Assembly: GCA_016712625.1 (NCBI GenBank)
Contig: JADJQQ010000014.1
Coordinates: 1-34,931 of the forward strand
Direction: 5' to 3'
Source of the DNA: Candidatus Competibacteraceae bacterium
GTDB taxonomy: Bacteria > Pseudomonadota > Gammaproteobacteria > Competibacterales > Competibacteraceae
DNA: 34,931 nucleotides
In this document: in pieces, positions 20,962-29,332 of the stretch
Layout of the letters: every line of letters starts with the position of its first letter
Position numbering within the stretch: the first letter of the stretch is position 1
The notes under the pieces: model-generated
The model's database searches: none
Seen by the model: only the letters and a program-made list of their open reading frames with translations
What the model was told of the DNA's origin: nothing
Program-made: the position numbers and the translations under genes

Positions 20962-23278
20962 TTTTTTTGCCTTGATCCGCAGCTGCCGTGCTCACCGCAG
21001 CAAAAGCCCCGGTAGCTTTTACTGTAACCCCTGGAAGGCTTGAATACGACTTAACAAGCGCTTGATTAATCGCTACAGCGCCAGATATGTTGGTTGTATA
21101 TTCTCCTACCTTTACATTATCTGGCAGTTTTAGTTCTGGCAAATCCTCGTAGCTTCCAATAAACTTCTTATTCGAATCAACAATGTTTAGTGTTGCTTCG
21201 TCAATTTTGTTGAGTTTAGCTAATACCCCATCCCATGAATCGATAGGGACGGTTCTTGACATGAAGTTTTCTAGGTCTTCAGTTGATTTTCTGGTTTTTG
21301 CTATCTCTTCCTCGTAAAGCCTGATTTGCGTAAGTGCATTATCATATGTTCCGACTGGTATTTTTTGCGGCGCTAACGACTTGTTATTAACTTCTTCTGT
21401 TAGTCCAAGAAATGACTTAATGTCATTGCTGAGAGCCGCGAACCCATCGGCTATATCGGAAACCGCAGTTCCAGCCGTTGCCCCCTCGTACCCAGCCAGC
21501 CAATCCGGCCATGTATAATCAGCTAGCTTGTTGCCCCATCCAAGAAAAGTTGCAATTGATCCAGCCGCAACGCCCAACGCAACAGCAATACCAACAGGGC
21601 TTGTAAGGCCAGCGGCTAGCAACAGTGATTCCGATTTGACGGCCGCAAGAGCGGCTGGAACTTTGCTTCCAAAAGCAATGAACGACAATAGCGCTGTATC
21701 GATAACGCTGGATATTTTATTCAGACCAGCGCCAAGCCCGATTAACTCGCCAATAAATCCTTGCGCTTCTGGCGTTGCGTCTTTGAATGCTGTAGCCAGT
21801 TTATTGATTTTATCAAGATAGAACTCTAACCCTCTAATTTCTCCAGAGGTTACATTGATAAGCCCTCGAATAACATCAACAACCCTCTGTATAGATTCGG
21901 CTAGCTTGTCCGGCGTACTAACATCTATTTCTCCAAATAACGCTTTGAATGCTGACTTTACAGAAGCGCTTAGGTTTTCTATTGATCTTGTTAGGCCAGA
22001 GAAATCGACATTATTAAGAGCGGCAGGAAGATTCTTTGCGAATTCTTTGAAAAACGTTTCTATCTCTTTGAGTTGCGGGCCAAGAGTCGCAAAAAGCTGA
22101 TCGAGCTGACCTGAATCAATAACGTTCTTGAAGGCCAGCGCTAGGCCGCCAAGAGATGCTATAACACCGGTCGTATCGACTTGTATCTTGTCCCCAAGGC
22201 TTGTGAGTAATTGCCTGAACGACTCATTTGTTGTTTTTATGACTTGCTGAGCTGATTGCAGTCTGAGGTTGACCTCTTTCTCTATACTGCCGCCGGCTTC
22301 ATTCGTTATCTTTGCTGACAACTCCATGGTCTGATTCCATTGCGTAAGAATTGGAATCATCTTATCGTATTGTTCTTTACCAAATAGGGTTGCAGCAGTA
22401 GAGCTTTGCTGTTCTTTAGTGAGCTTTATAAAATTCGGGACAATCGTATTAATGATTTCCTTGATTGATCCGATAGGCTCCCCAGCAGAATTAAAAGCAA
22501 CGCCGAGCTTTAGCATTGCATCGGCTGCATCTTCAGTCGGATTTCTAAGGCTGGCAAATGTCGATCTTAATGAAACAGCCGCTTCTGATCCGCTTCCAAA
22601 TATATCTGTAATCTTACTTAGTATTGCCGCCGTATCCTCAAACGATAACCCGGCTAGTTTAGCGACTGGCGACAAATCAGCGAATCCTTGAGCGAGTTGC
22701 TCAAAATCTGATTTTGTTAGGTCAGCAGCCTTGTTGATAACATCTGCAAATCTAGAAGAAACCTCTATGGCGTTCTCGTTTGCTATCTGGAATCCAGCAA
22801 GAGAACTATTGATAATTTTAACAGCCTGATCGAAACTCACTCCGCCGGCAATAGATAAATCCAGCGAACGCTGAATTAGCGTTAGGCTTTCTGAGATTGA
22901 AAATCCCGCAGCCTTAAATTCTGCAGAAGCGGTAGCGACTTGATTTGAATTCTCGCCATATTTCAGTGCAATTTGATTTATTGCATCCGCGTAATCCCTT
23001 GCTTGACCTTCTCCATCATCAAGCTGCTTTTGTAAATCAAGTAGCGATGCTTGAAACTTTACAGATTCGTTATATGCCAATCCTCCAATAACTCCAGCGA
23101 TAGCTAATAGTGCAGCTTGAGCTATCGCCAGCTTATCCGCCAAATCCTCAAATGGCTGAGTAACGTCGCTAACACTTTTGTTGAGATCGTTAAGGCTTTT
23201 CCCGACAGAATTGGCGGTTTGTGAGGCATTATCAATCCCGTTAAAAATAAGCTCAATAACGCTTTGCGTGCTAGCCAT
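20957..23278 (-). CDS. Tail tape measure protein
   Basis: The open part is 773 residues; with the displaced C-terminus it would be about 935, suggesting a tail near 140 nm if 0.15 nm per residue applies. The N-terminal third is the TP901-type tape-measure core (SVKFQASLLDLQKQLDDGEG, FKAAGFSISESLTLIQRSLDLS, LAGLSFEDTAAILSK). Hydrophobic segments near 55-70 and 550-590 (LLLAAGLTSPVGIAVALGVAA) are typical of proteins injected into the host membrane. It sets tail length and occupies the tail lumen. ATG 23278 shares one base with the G-T stop (TAATG). The stop at 20957 follows a seven-A run and is probably premature. Confidence 0.85.
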   Translation of the reverse strand: MASTQSVIELIFNGIDNASQTANSVGKSLNDLNKSVSDVTQPFEDLADKLAIAQAALLAIAGVIGGLAYNESVKFQASLLDLQKQLDDGEGQARDYADAINQIALKYGENSNQVATASAEFKAAGFSISESLTLIQRSLDLSIAGGVSFDQAVKIINSSLAGFQIANENAIEVSSRFADVINKAADLTKSDFEQLAQGFADLSPVAKLAGLSFEDTAAILSKITDIFGSGSEAAVSLRSTFASLRNPTEDAADAMLKLGVAFNSAGEPIGSIKEIINTIVPNFIKLTKEQQSSTAATLFGKEQYDKMIPILTQWNQTMELSAKITNEAGGSIEKEVNLRLQSAQQVIKTTNESFRQLLTSLGDKIQVDTTGVIASLGGLALAFKNVIDSGQLDQLFATLGPQLKEIETFFKEFAKNLPAALNNVDFSGLTRSIENLSASVKSAFKALFGEIDVSTPDKLAESIQRVVDVIRGLINVTSGEIRGLEFYLDKINKLATAFKDATPEAQGFIGELIGLGAGLNKISSVIDTALLSFIAFGSKVPAALAAVKSESLLLAAGLTSPVGIAVALGVAAGSIATFLGWGNKLADYTWPDWLAGYEGATAGTAVSDIADGFAALSNDIKSFLGLTEEVNNKSLAPQKIPVGTYDNALTQIRLYEEEIAKTRKSTEDLENFMSRTVPIDSWDGVLAKLNKIDEATLNIVDSNKKFIGSYEDLPELKLPDNVKVGEYTTNISGAVAINQALVKSYSSLPGVTVKATGAFAAVSTAAADQGKKS

Positions 23279-23894
23279 TACCGATTTGCTCGCTCTTGCT
23301 CTCTATCACCGTAATACATCCCCCACAATTCAGACTCTACGGTTGTCAGTTGGCCCTGTGGAAACAAATCAGGGCGGCACTCGAAGAGAAACCGCTCTTT
23401 TCTGTCGCATAGCGCAAGGGCGATCAAGACATCGGGGCGTCCGTAGAGTTCTGCGCTTTTCCCAGGTCAGGGCCAAGACCGGTCAATTCAATGATTTTAT
23501 TCGAGAGTTGATACGCTACAATCGGATACGTCGCAAACAACAGGATCGCATCTTCTCTCGAAATGGCTGGATTGACGCTGCAAAATGTCAATTGATCGAA
23601 TCGCTTGGCGAGGTCTTCCGGTGGCTCTCCATTAGCCCCCATCAGGCTTTTCAAAGCGTCCGCTTGATCCGAATGCGCCGCGCTGGCGAGGGCTTCGACG
23701 GTCGCGGCATATAGCTTGACTCGGCTTGATGCTTCATTCGCTGTCGCAATTTCGACGCCAGTCAACCCGCGTACCGTCCATTCCGCCGCCGCGCCCTCTT
23801 CAAACCAGTGCGCCAAATCTGGAACCGGCACCACGGCCTCGCGCGGCTTCAGGCTACGCGCTGCCGTCCTAAACCGCGCTAGATCGAAGGTCAT
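23278..23894 (-). CDS. Tail assembly chaperone G-T frameshift fusion
   Basis: The 205-residue product of a -1 ribosomal frameshift. The zero frame (G) ends with TGLGPDLGK-AQN...; shifting back one base at GGGAAAA gives LGK-SAELYGRPDVLIALALCDRKERFLFECRPD and on to TAA 23280-23278, which overlaps the tape-measure ATG. The T part is a typical short second-frame tail chaperone: no start codon of its own, acidic, ending directly at the tape measure. As in lambda, G and G-T probably coat the tape measure during assembly in a fixed ratio. Confidence 0.8.
23424..23894 (-). CDS. Tail assembly chaperone G
   Basis: A 156-residue protein, the zero-frame product before the tape measure. It begins MTFDLARFRTAARSLKPREAVVPVPDLAHWFEEG and contains an alpha-helical middle (TGVEIATANEASSRVKLYAATVEALA). 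Size, position between the major tail protein and the tape measure, and the slippery site near its 3' end identify it. ATG 23894 overlaps the stop of the major tail protein gene (ATGA). Confidence 0.8.
   Translation of the reverse strand: MTFDLARFRTAARSLKPREAVVPVPDLAHWFEEGAAAEWTVRGLTGVEIATANEASSRVKLYAATVEALASAAHSDQADALKSLMGANGEPPEDLAKRFDQLTFCSVNPAISREDAILLFATYPIVAYQLSNKIIELTGLGPDLGKAQNSTDAPMS
23457..23463 (-). promoter_or_regulatory. Programmed -1 frameshift site GGGAAAA
   Basis: On the - strand the heptamer G GGA AAA lies in zero-frame phase (ctg gga aaa gcg). It differs by one base from the lambda G/T site GGGAAAG and fits X-XXY-YYZ. The -1 frame is open from here to the tape-measure start and encodes the expected T-domain. 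About 12 codons of the zero frame remain downstream before its TGA. Confidence 0.8.
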
Positions 23895-24898
23895 GACGAA
23901 AAGTCCACGCTCGCTTGATCCGGCGCAATCGTGAACGATCCGACCGGATTGGCTTTCACGCCAAATGTGCGGGTTTTGTTCAGGAATCCTTGCGTTAGCT
24001 GATACGCCGTTCCATTTCGAGATGGCTTGAATCTGAAAATCAAGCGCTTGCCAGTACGCCCAAGGATCGAATCGGTGACGCCGTCGCTCATGGAAGCTGT
24101 AAAAGACGCTTGGTTCAGCGTGGTAGAAATCGACGCGGCAATCGTGCCGGTGTAGTTCGTTTCTGACGTTGTGCTGTCAGCCGTTTCTGCCGGCACCCAG
24201 TCTTTCGCATTCTGGATTTCCGAAAATACCGGCGTCGATCCGCGCACATAAACCCGCTTCGCAACTGGCCCGGTATGAATCAGCGGCAGCGCCGCGCCGA
24301 AGGTCAATTTCCCGTTCAGATAATCGACGGTACTGGACGGATAATCGTAGCGCTCTTGATGAGTGCCGACCGCCGAATAAATCTCACTAGAAGCGACGGC
24401 GGCGGCGGCAGTGCTGGTGAATCGCACTTGCGCGATTTCGACACTCCCGACCGGAATCAGCGGTGGGCCACCGGCAGCCGCGCGCGTCTCAGAAAAAGCC
24501 GTGGTAGCAGTGCCAGCGACAACGGCCACAGCGCCGCTGGTATCGACCGTAACCGAGTTGATGATGTGGGTGTTCGTCGCCGATCCGCGCGTGCAGGCCA
24601 CGTCCGTATCAGCGGCAATCGTGATTTTACCGGTAGTTGCGCTGGCTCCTGTCATTCCAGGCGCAAATAGTTCCATCGCCGCCGTATCCACGGCGTTATT
24701 CGTCGCGCTAACCGCTGGAATCACCGCGCCACCGGTAATCAATCCGTATCCACCAATCACCGGCTCCGCGTCAGCGCGAGACAACGGGGTATTCGTCGTC
24801 GTAAATACGGTGTGGTCTCCGGAATCGGTCATGGCCGCAAACGCAAACGGAGTCGCGGCAGCCTCGTATTCAATAGTTTGGGTCGTTAGAATCGACAT
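23891..24898 (-). CDS. Major tail protein (gpV-like)
   Basis: A 335-residue protein, mostly beta strands, directly before the chaperone pair. It starts SILTTQTIEYEAAATPFAFAAMTDSG and contains many Ala/Ser/Thr/Gly-rich strands; the C-terminal part (GKRLIFRFKPSRNGTAYQLTQG) may be the tube-forming fold. The middle (about 90-190) is low-complexity Thr/Ala/Ser-rich, a possible surface-exposed insert and a plausible target for the glycosyltransferase encoded just upstream. The site ggagt precedes the ATG. The assignment rests on position and composition. Confidence 0.65.
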   Translation of the reverse strand: MSILTTQTIEYEAAATPFAFAAMTDSGDHTVFTTTNTPLSRADAEPVIGGYGLITGGAVIPAVSATNNAVDTAAMELFAPGMTGASATTGKITIAADTDVACTRGSATNTHIINSVTVDTSGAVAVVAGTATTAFSETRAAAGGPPLIPVGSVEIAQVRFTSTAAAAVASSEIYSAVGTHQERYDYPSSTVDYLNGKLTFGAALPLIHTGPVAKRVYVRGSTPVFSEIQNAKDWVPAETADSTTSETNYTGTIAASISTTLNQASFTASMSDGVTDSILGRTGKRLIFRFKPSRNGTAYQLTQGFLNKTRTFGVKANPVGSFTIAPDQASVDFSS

Positions 24899-24901
24899 GT
24901 T

Positions 24902-25537
24902 TTACTCCGATTTGATGGCTGGATCATTCCAGCGATAACGATAGCTGCCCATGTGTATGATCTTTCGGCTTGCAACGTGATCGATCACCGGGTTAAATCC
25001 TGCCTGCCGTGCAGCAATGAAAAATGGTAAGTCTTCGGTGGAATAACTTTTAGTCTCTTCCATCCAATGGATAGGGAACCACGGTTGATGCAATTTCTCG
25101 AAGACTTCACGCGCAATCAGCGCCATTCCGAACCCGCACGCGCCGCATTCTTCAAGTTCTGGCGATTCTGCATGGGTTTCAATCCGCGAATTCAAATCCG
25201 TGGTAATACCAACAAACGGCATTCCCTCGAATCGCATTTTGTAGTTGCAGCACACGAACGGCAATCTACGCCGCGCCATTCCATGCACTGTATCCATGTC
25301 AAACGCGATGTCTTCATCGATAAATAGGATATGCGTTGCGCCTTCTTCCAGCGCTTTCGACGCAAGATATTCGCGTCCGTTTGAAATGCTGGACGATTGG
25401 TAATGCCTAAATGAGATATTTTGATTTTCGTCTGGAAAGATGCGTTCAGCCATCAAATAGAGGCCGAGATTCACAAGAGACATAACGTGCTCTGAACGCG
25501 ATAACCCAGTGGTCGGGATGCAAACGCTCAATTTCAT
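24902..25537 (-). CDS. Glycosyltransferase (GT-A type)
   Basis: A 211-residue GT-A glycosyltransferase. VCIPTTGLSRSEHV is the N-terminal sugar-nucleotide strand, FIDEDIAFD (about 72-80) the DxD-type metal motif, CGFGMALIAREVFE the conserved acceptor strand, and STEDLPFFIAARQAGF with DHVASRKIIHMGSYRY the C-terminal (ED...H-x-G) signature. No membrane segments, so it acts in the cytoplasm. It sits inside the tail operon between the U-like gene (overlap TAATG) and the major tail protein (start three bases beyond its stop). In lambda nothing lies here, so this is an accessory insertion; it may glycosylate a virion protein. Confidence 0.75.
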   Translation of the reverse strand: MKLSVCIPTTGLSRSEHVMSLVNLGLYLMAERIFPDENQNISFRHYQSSSISNGREYLASKALEEGATHILFIDEDIAFDMDTVHGMARRRLPFVCCNYKMRFEGMPFVGITTDLNSRIETHAESPELEECGACGFGMALIAREVFEKLHQPWFPIHWMEETKSYSTEDLPFFIAARQAGFNPVIDHVASRKIIHMGSYRYRWNDPAIKSE

Positions 25538-25950
25538 TAGTATGGGCTTCCTAGAACTTGGCGATATATCAAATTGAAGTTAGCAACAGCGCCGACCAAT
25601 TGACTTCCTGTTTCTGAAAAAACGGTTGCTCCTCCAGTGTATTGCAAATCTTCTGCTTTCCCACCAATCGTCGGATCGTCTCCTAACGCGGTTTTAATGA
25701 GCAACGCAAGTAAGCCATTTGCTACTGTTGCCCTATCAGCGTCTTCTGAGTACTTATCAATCATTTCGATAATGATCGGCGCTGATATGATGACATCATC
25801 GTAAGCGCGATCCAGTACCGATTCCTCTCCCTCGATCAGCGTTTTCAGTGGAAATGTATCTTCGTCATAATCCTGTCGATATGGATTTCTGATCGCCCCT
25901 AGTCGCGTCGCTAAAGCTGCAATGGCAAGTTCTCGTTTCGACGTGGCCAT
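25537..25950 (-). CDS. Tail terminator, gpU-like
   Basis: A 137-residue protein. It starts MATSKRELAIAALATRLGAIR and has LLALLIKTALGDDPTIGG in the middle and NFNLIYRQVLGSPY at the end, like tail-completion (gpU-type) proteins that cap the tube and connect to the head. ATG 25950 shares a base with the Z-like stop (TGATG). A longer frame to 26004 would overlap the neighbour and is less likely. Confidence 0.65.
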   Translation of the reverse strand: MATSKRELAIAALATRLGAIRNPYRQDYDEDTFPLKTLIEGEESVLDRAYDDVIISAPIIIEMIDKYSEDADRATVANGLLALLIKTALGDDPTIGGKAEDLQYTGGATVFSETGSQLVGAVANFNLIYRQVLGSPY

Positions 25951-26594
25951 CAATTTCCGTCCGACCCATCGCCAGCCGTAGGCGGATTCTTGGTAATCAA
26001 CCAAGCGGTTTCACGTTCCATGACCGTTGCTAAATAATCAGAAAGACTGATCGATATATCGTCTTTCACAGTATTGAAAACCTGAGAAATTGACGGCCCA
26101 GACAGCACGGTATATCCGGCCGGGGCTATCTTTATCTTCATGCCTTGCTGTCTAAGCACTTCATTACGAACCGCAATCAGATAGCCACCGCTATTTTTAG
26201 CTGGAACCCAGAACGCACTGGATATTTTAATAGCAGCGCCAGACGGTTTTATTTTGACTTTAATCGGGTCGGTTGGCGTTCCTGCTCGATACGGTGCAAG
26301 AGAAGTCAAGAAATTATCGAGCCTAACCCCGCGTTTCTGCGTGCTAATCTTTGCCGTTAGCTTATTGGTTGTCGCCTTGTACTCAAATCCATCAGAAGGT
26401 CCATTGATTTTTTCTTTGACGTAGCTAGCGCTGAGCCTGACTTGCGACCGAATCGCTTTCGATGCTTCAGTCTTTGCCTTAGCAGCCGTCTTATTCAGCG
26501 CGCGGGATAACGCCAAATTAGCGCCGTTATTTATATATGCAAGGCGCTCTTGTACGTCTTGAAATTGCTGTTGATTGATTTGAATCTCAATCAT
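25950..26594 (-). CDS. Minor tail protein Z-like
   Basis: A 214-residue protein resembling lambda gpZ: an N-terminal helix (QDVQERLAYINNGANLALSRALNKTAAKAKTEASKAI), a beta-rich centre and RSQVRLSASYVKEKI. It probably joins the tail completion complex. ATG 26594 overlaps the FII-like stop by eight bases; an upstream start at 26609 would add five residues. Confidence 0.7.
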   Translation of the reverse strand: MIEIQINQQQFQDVQERLAYINNGANLALSRALNKTAAKAKTEASKAIRSQVRLSASYVKEKINGPSDGFEYKATTNKLTAKISTQKRGVRLDNFLTSLAPYRAGTPTDPIKVKIKPSGAAIKISSAFWVPAKNSGGYLIAVRNEVLRQQGMKIKIAPAGYTVLSGPSISQVFNTVKDDISISLSDYLATVMERETAWLITKNPPTAGDGSDGN

Positions 26595-26913
26595 CACCAG
26601 TCCTGACAATCAGAGTTGTAAAGTAGCCATCGTCGTTTGATCGTTCCAGCACGATAAATCGCTCGCTACCGATTAAAACTTCGTCTTTTCTTTTTGGAGA
26701 ATGTCCAGCTAAATCACTATTTGCAATTTGAATCGTTGTGATCTTTTCATTCACTCCTCGCGCATCAAGTGGATTGACGACACCACGAGTTAGAATTGCC
26801 TTTACCGACATAGTTTCGGCGGTATCGTCAATCGTGTACGTAGCGGAATCCCCGAAGACATCTTTAATCTTTGGGATGCCGACACTACTCATGATGTCGT
26901 CAAGCTGGCTCAT
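26587..26913 (-). CDS. Head-tail joining protein, gpFII-like
   Basis: A 108-residue protein in the position of lambda FII. An acidic, beta-rich body (VKAILTRGV, KITTIQIANSDLAG, DEVLIGSERFIVLERSNDDGYFTTLIV) matches the FII/attachment family in size and strand layout. It would sit between the connector ring and the tail. A 51-base gap without visible features separates it from the capsid gene. Confidence 0.6.
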   Translation of the reverse strand: MSQLDDIMSSVGIPKIKDVFGDSATYTIDDTAETMSVKAILTRGVVNPLDARGVNEKITTIQIANSDLAGHSPKRKDEVLIGSERFIVLERSNDDGYFTTLIVRTGDD

Positions 26914-26964
26914 TGACAGACTTCCGCTTTAGTCTAGCCAGCCGCCGCCATCGGCAATCATTGA

Positions 26965-27993
26965 TTAGGTCCGCTTGCCGCGCAGCAAAGACGCGGGACG
27001 GGTGCAATAAAATAGCGGATAGCTGTATAGCTCAGGCCGGACCCATGCGTTTCGGTCCCGGTCCATGACCAACATCGCGTAAACCGGGAGTCCTGGCGTA
27101 TTCACGTAGTCGAAAGATTCAGCAGGCGCGAATGCGGTTTCAAAAAGTCCAGGGACGCCGACCGGAACGAACTTGACTTTATCTGTCCCTACCGCCACGG
27201 TTGTCTCATCGTCAGTCCCGCGATAGTTCACCCAGGTAATGCCTCCGTACTGGAAGCTCTCGAACGGAATTTTATCGCCGCGAAGCGATGATGCCTGTTG
27301 AGTGTTCAGATAAGTTTGGCGAATTTCTGAATGTTGGGTCAAATCATCCCAATAATTATCGCCACACAGTCCAATCAGATAAGACCGGCCCGGGATCCAC
27401 ATGCCAGACAAAATGCGCTGAACACTTCGCAGCGTCGAATTGCAGAGTTTTCGCACCGCGCCACTAGCGGGAGTTGCATTGTCCAAATCCCAATCCACCT
27501 CGGACGGCTGAGAAACGCCCCATTCCGTGAACCAGTTGTAGATCGTACTGCCGTCCGCATCCAATACGATGCCTTGTACCGCGCCTAGGCGCATATTTTC
27601 ATGCGTCAGCGCTACATCGTTTTGCAACCTGGCATATCGGTAGGCGACTTCGGTAGAAACCTGCTGTAGCTCGGTTTCCGATCCGAACGCACGAACGTTC
27701 TGGATTTCATGCGCGAAGATCGTATCGCCTTTCGCCAGTCGAGCGGTATTGAAGTATCGAATGTTGCGCTTATCGGCCTTGCCTTCCGCCAATGGCGCTC
27801 CACGGTCACTGGTTTGAATCAGAGACAGCGTGCCATTACGATTCTCAATCGCCGCCGCAACCGTGCGAATTGGGCGCGCGGCAAAAATCCCCATGTCGCC
27901 CAGGAATGTCGGCAGGAACGGTTGCTGATTGATCGCCGTGGTCAGCGAAATCATGCTGAAGGCGTCTTGATTGAATACATCCATCGTGGCCAT
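26965..27993 (-). CDS. Major capsid protein, gpE-like
   Basis: A 342-residue protein, almost exactly lambda gpE's length. Visible family features: the N-terminal DVFNQDAFSMISLTTAINQQPFLPTFLGDMG, RTVAAAIENRNGTLSLIQTSDRGAP, and the end YAMLVMDRDRNAWVRPELYSYPLFYCTRPASL. HK97 fold. The site aagagga lies seven bases before ATG. It assembles on the scaffold nested in the protease gene and is decorated by the gpD-like protein. Confidence 0.9.
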   Translation of the reverse strand: MATMDVFNQDAFSMISLTTAINQQPFLPTFLGDMGIFAARPIRTVAAAIENRNGTLSLIQTSDRGAPLAEGKADKRNIRYFNTARLAKGDTIFAHEIQNVRAFGSETELQQVSTEVAYRYARLQNDVALTHENMRLGAVQGIVLDADGSTIYNWFTEWGVSQPSEVDWDLDNATPASGAVRKLCNSTLRSVQRILSGMWIPGRSYLIGLCGDNYWDDLTQHSEIRQTYLNTQQASSLRGDKIPFESFQYGGITWVNYRGTDDETTVAVGTDKVKFVPVGVPGLFETAFAPAESFDYVNTPGLPVYAMLVMDRDRNAWVRPELYSYPLFYCTRPASLLRGKRT

Positions 27994-28005
27994 TACAAAA
28001 TCCTC

Positions 28006-28911
28006 TTATCGGGCAACAATGTTGCGGCTGAGAAGCAAATCCAGGGCCATCGCTTTTTGCGAGGAAGTCACCGTCGTTGCCCAAGAAAGCAAATTAGTAT
28101 CGACTTCGGCAAGCCGGACCACCGCCGCGCCGCTGGTAGCGGCTGAAGAGGCGTCAACAGCGTCATACAGAACGCCGTATGGGTCTTGCGTGCCGTCAAC
28201 CGCCGTCGGGTCCCACGCCTTGACTTGCCCGGTATGCGTCGCGACGATGATGTTGAGGTAGTCGCCGCTGGTCATTGTTCCGGCATTGGCCAGCGTGAAA
28301 TTGACGTGATCGGAGGTATAGGCGGTGGCGACCTGACCGCGCTTCAGTTTCGATCCGTTCGGGGCGATCACTTCGAATTCAGCGGTGGCACTAGTCGCCA
28401 GCAATTGCACCCGGTAGGTGCCGAGTTGCGCGAGGCTACCCAGCGAAACGCCAGACACAGCGCCCGTTCCGGTGCCGACCAGCACGGGCGTCCCAGCAGC
28501 AGTCACAACGACTGTGTAGGCGTCGCCCGTGGTCATGGTGCCGCCGTTCGAAATCAGGAACGACAAGTGCCAACTCGAATAAGCAGTGCCCACCGCGCCA
28601 TTCGGCAGAACGGTCCCGTCAGGAGCGACGACTGAGAACGCGGCGGTCGCACTGGTGGCCAGCAATGTGATGACGTAACTGCCAACCTGGACGGCCGGCC
28701 CAAATTTCAGCGCGGACATCAAACCAGTGCCGGTGCCGACAATCGTCGGAATCGGCGCGGCGGCTTGGCGCTTAGTGAGCTTGCCAAGTACCGCGCCGGC
28801 CGCGAGGTTTTGGCCAGACGCCAGCGTGACGGCTTCTCGCGAAATAAAGCCGGGGCCGCACTCAGAAATCAAAAACTCGGCGGCGTGGTTGCTTTCAGTC
28901 AAGGTGGTCAT
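28006..28911 (-). CDS. Head decoration protein, gpD-like, with two inserted repeats
   Basis: A 301-residue protein; gpD-type decoration proteins are usually about 110-120. Residues 1-52 (TESNHAAEFLISECGPGFISRE, AGAVLGKL) and 229-301 (WDPTAVDGTQDPYGVLYDAVD, then DTNLLSW) form a complete gpD. Between them are two tandem copies of about 87 residues, each beginning VGTGTG (58 and 145) and sharing G(S/T)Y, LLATSATA(A/E)F, VxAP(D/N)G, TAYSS/TAYTS and GTMT(T/S)GD. They look like Ig- or jelly-roll-like beta domains exposed on the capsid surface. The gpD part stabilises capsid trimers; the insert may bind host or environmental glycans. Confidence 0.85.
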   Translation of the reverse strand: MTTLTESNHAAEFLISECGPGFISREAVTLASGQNLAAGAVLGKLTKRQAAAPIPTIVGTGTGLMSALKFGPAVQVGSYVITLLATSATAAFSVVAPDGTVLPNGAVGTAYSSWHLSFLISNGGTMTTGDAYTVVVTAAGTPVLVGTGTGAVSGVSLGSLAQLGTYRVQLLATSATAEFEVIAPNGSKLKRGQVATAYTSDHVNFTLANAGTMTSGDYLNIIVATHTGQVKAWDPTAVDGTQDPYGVLYDAVDASSAATSGAAVVRLAEVDTNLLSWATTVTSSQKAMALDLLLSRNIVAR

Positions 28912-28921
28912 GGACTATTCC

Positions 28922-29332
28922 TCAGTGCGCGGCGCTGCCGGAAACTTTGCTGAACGCGCGGTTCCACAATTGAGCGGCATCGGCTTGCGGATCGGCGGGC
29001 GGTTGATCCGGGCCAACGGCGGGATTGCCGATGCGTTCCATGTGCGCCGCGAAATCGGTATTTCCCGTTTTGGCGACAGTGGCGACCGGCGACGCATCCA
29101 GTAGCGGGGCGACGGCTTCGGCAGATAGATCGGTGGTCATCGCAAGTTTGCGCGCCAGGGCTTCGCGGCCTTCGGCTTGCGGGAGTGACAGAATGGCGTC
29201 CAGACGCTTGCGTTCGGTGGCACGACCTTCACTCAGACCGGCTTGGCGGCCGGCTTCGCGAGCGGCGTCCAGGTCGGCTTGCGTAAACGTGGCGGTAGTA
29301 ATGGGGTCCGCCGCCCCTTGATTCTCGGCCAT
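28922..29332 (-). CDS. Nested scaffold protein (Nu3-like)
   Basis: An in-frame internal start within the protease gene: ATG 29332 (protease residue 297) is preceded by a perfect AGGAGG (29345-29340) with a seven-base spacer. The product is 136 residues, starts MAENQGAADPITTATF, and is helical and charged (DAAREAGRQAGLSEGRATER), as expected for a capsid scaffold. The arrangement copies lambda C/Nu3. It would be made in greater amounts than the protease. Confidence 0.75.
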   Translation of the reverse strand: MAENQGAADPITTATFTQADLDAAREAGRQAGLSEGRATERKRLDAILSLPQAEGREALARKLAMTTDLSAEAVAPLLDASPVATVAKTGNTDFAAHMERIGNPAVGPDQPPADPQADAAQLWNRAFSKVSGSAAH

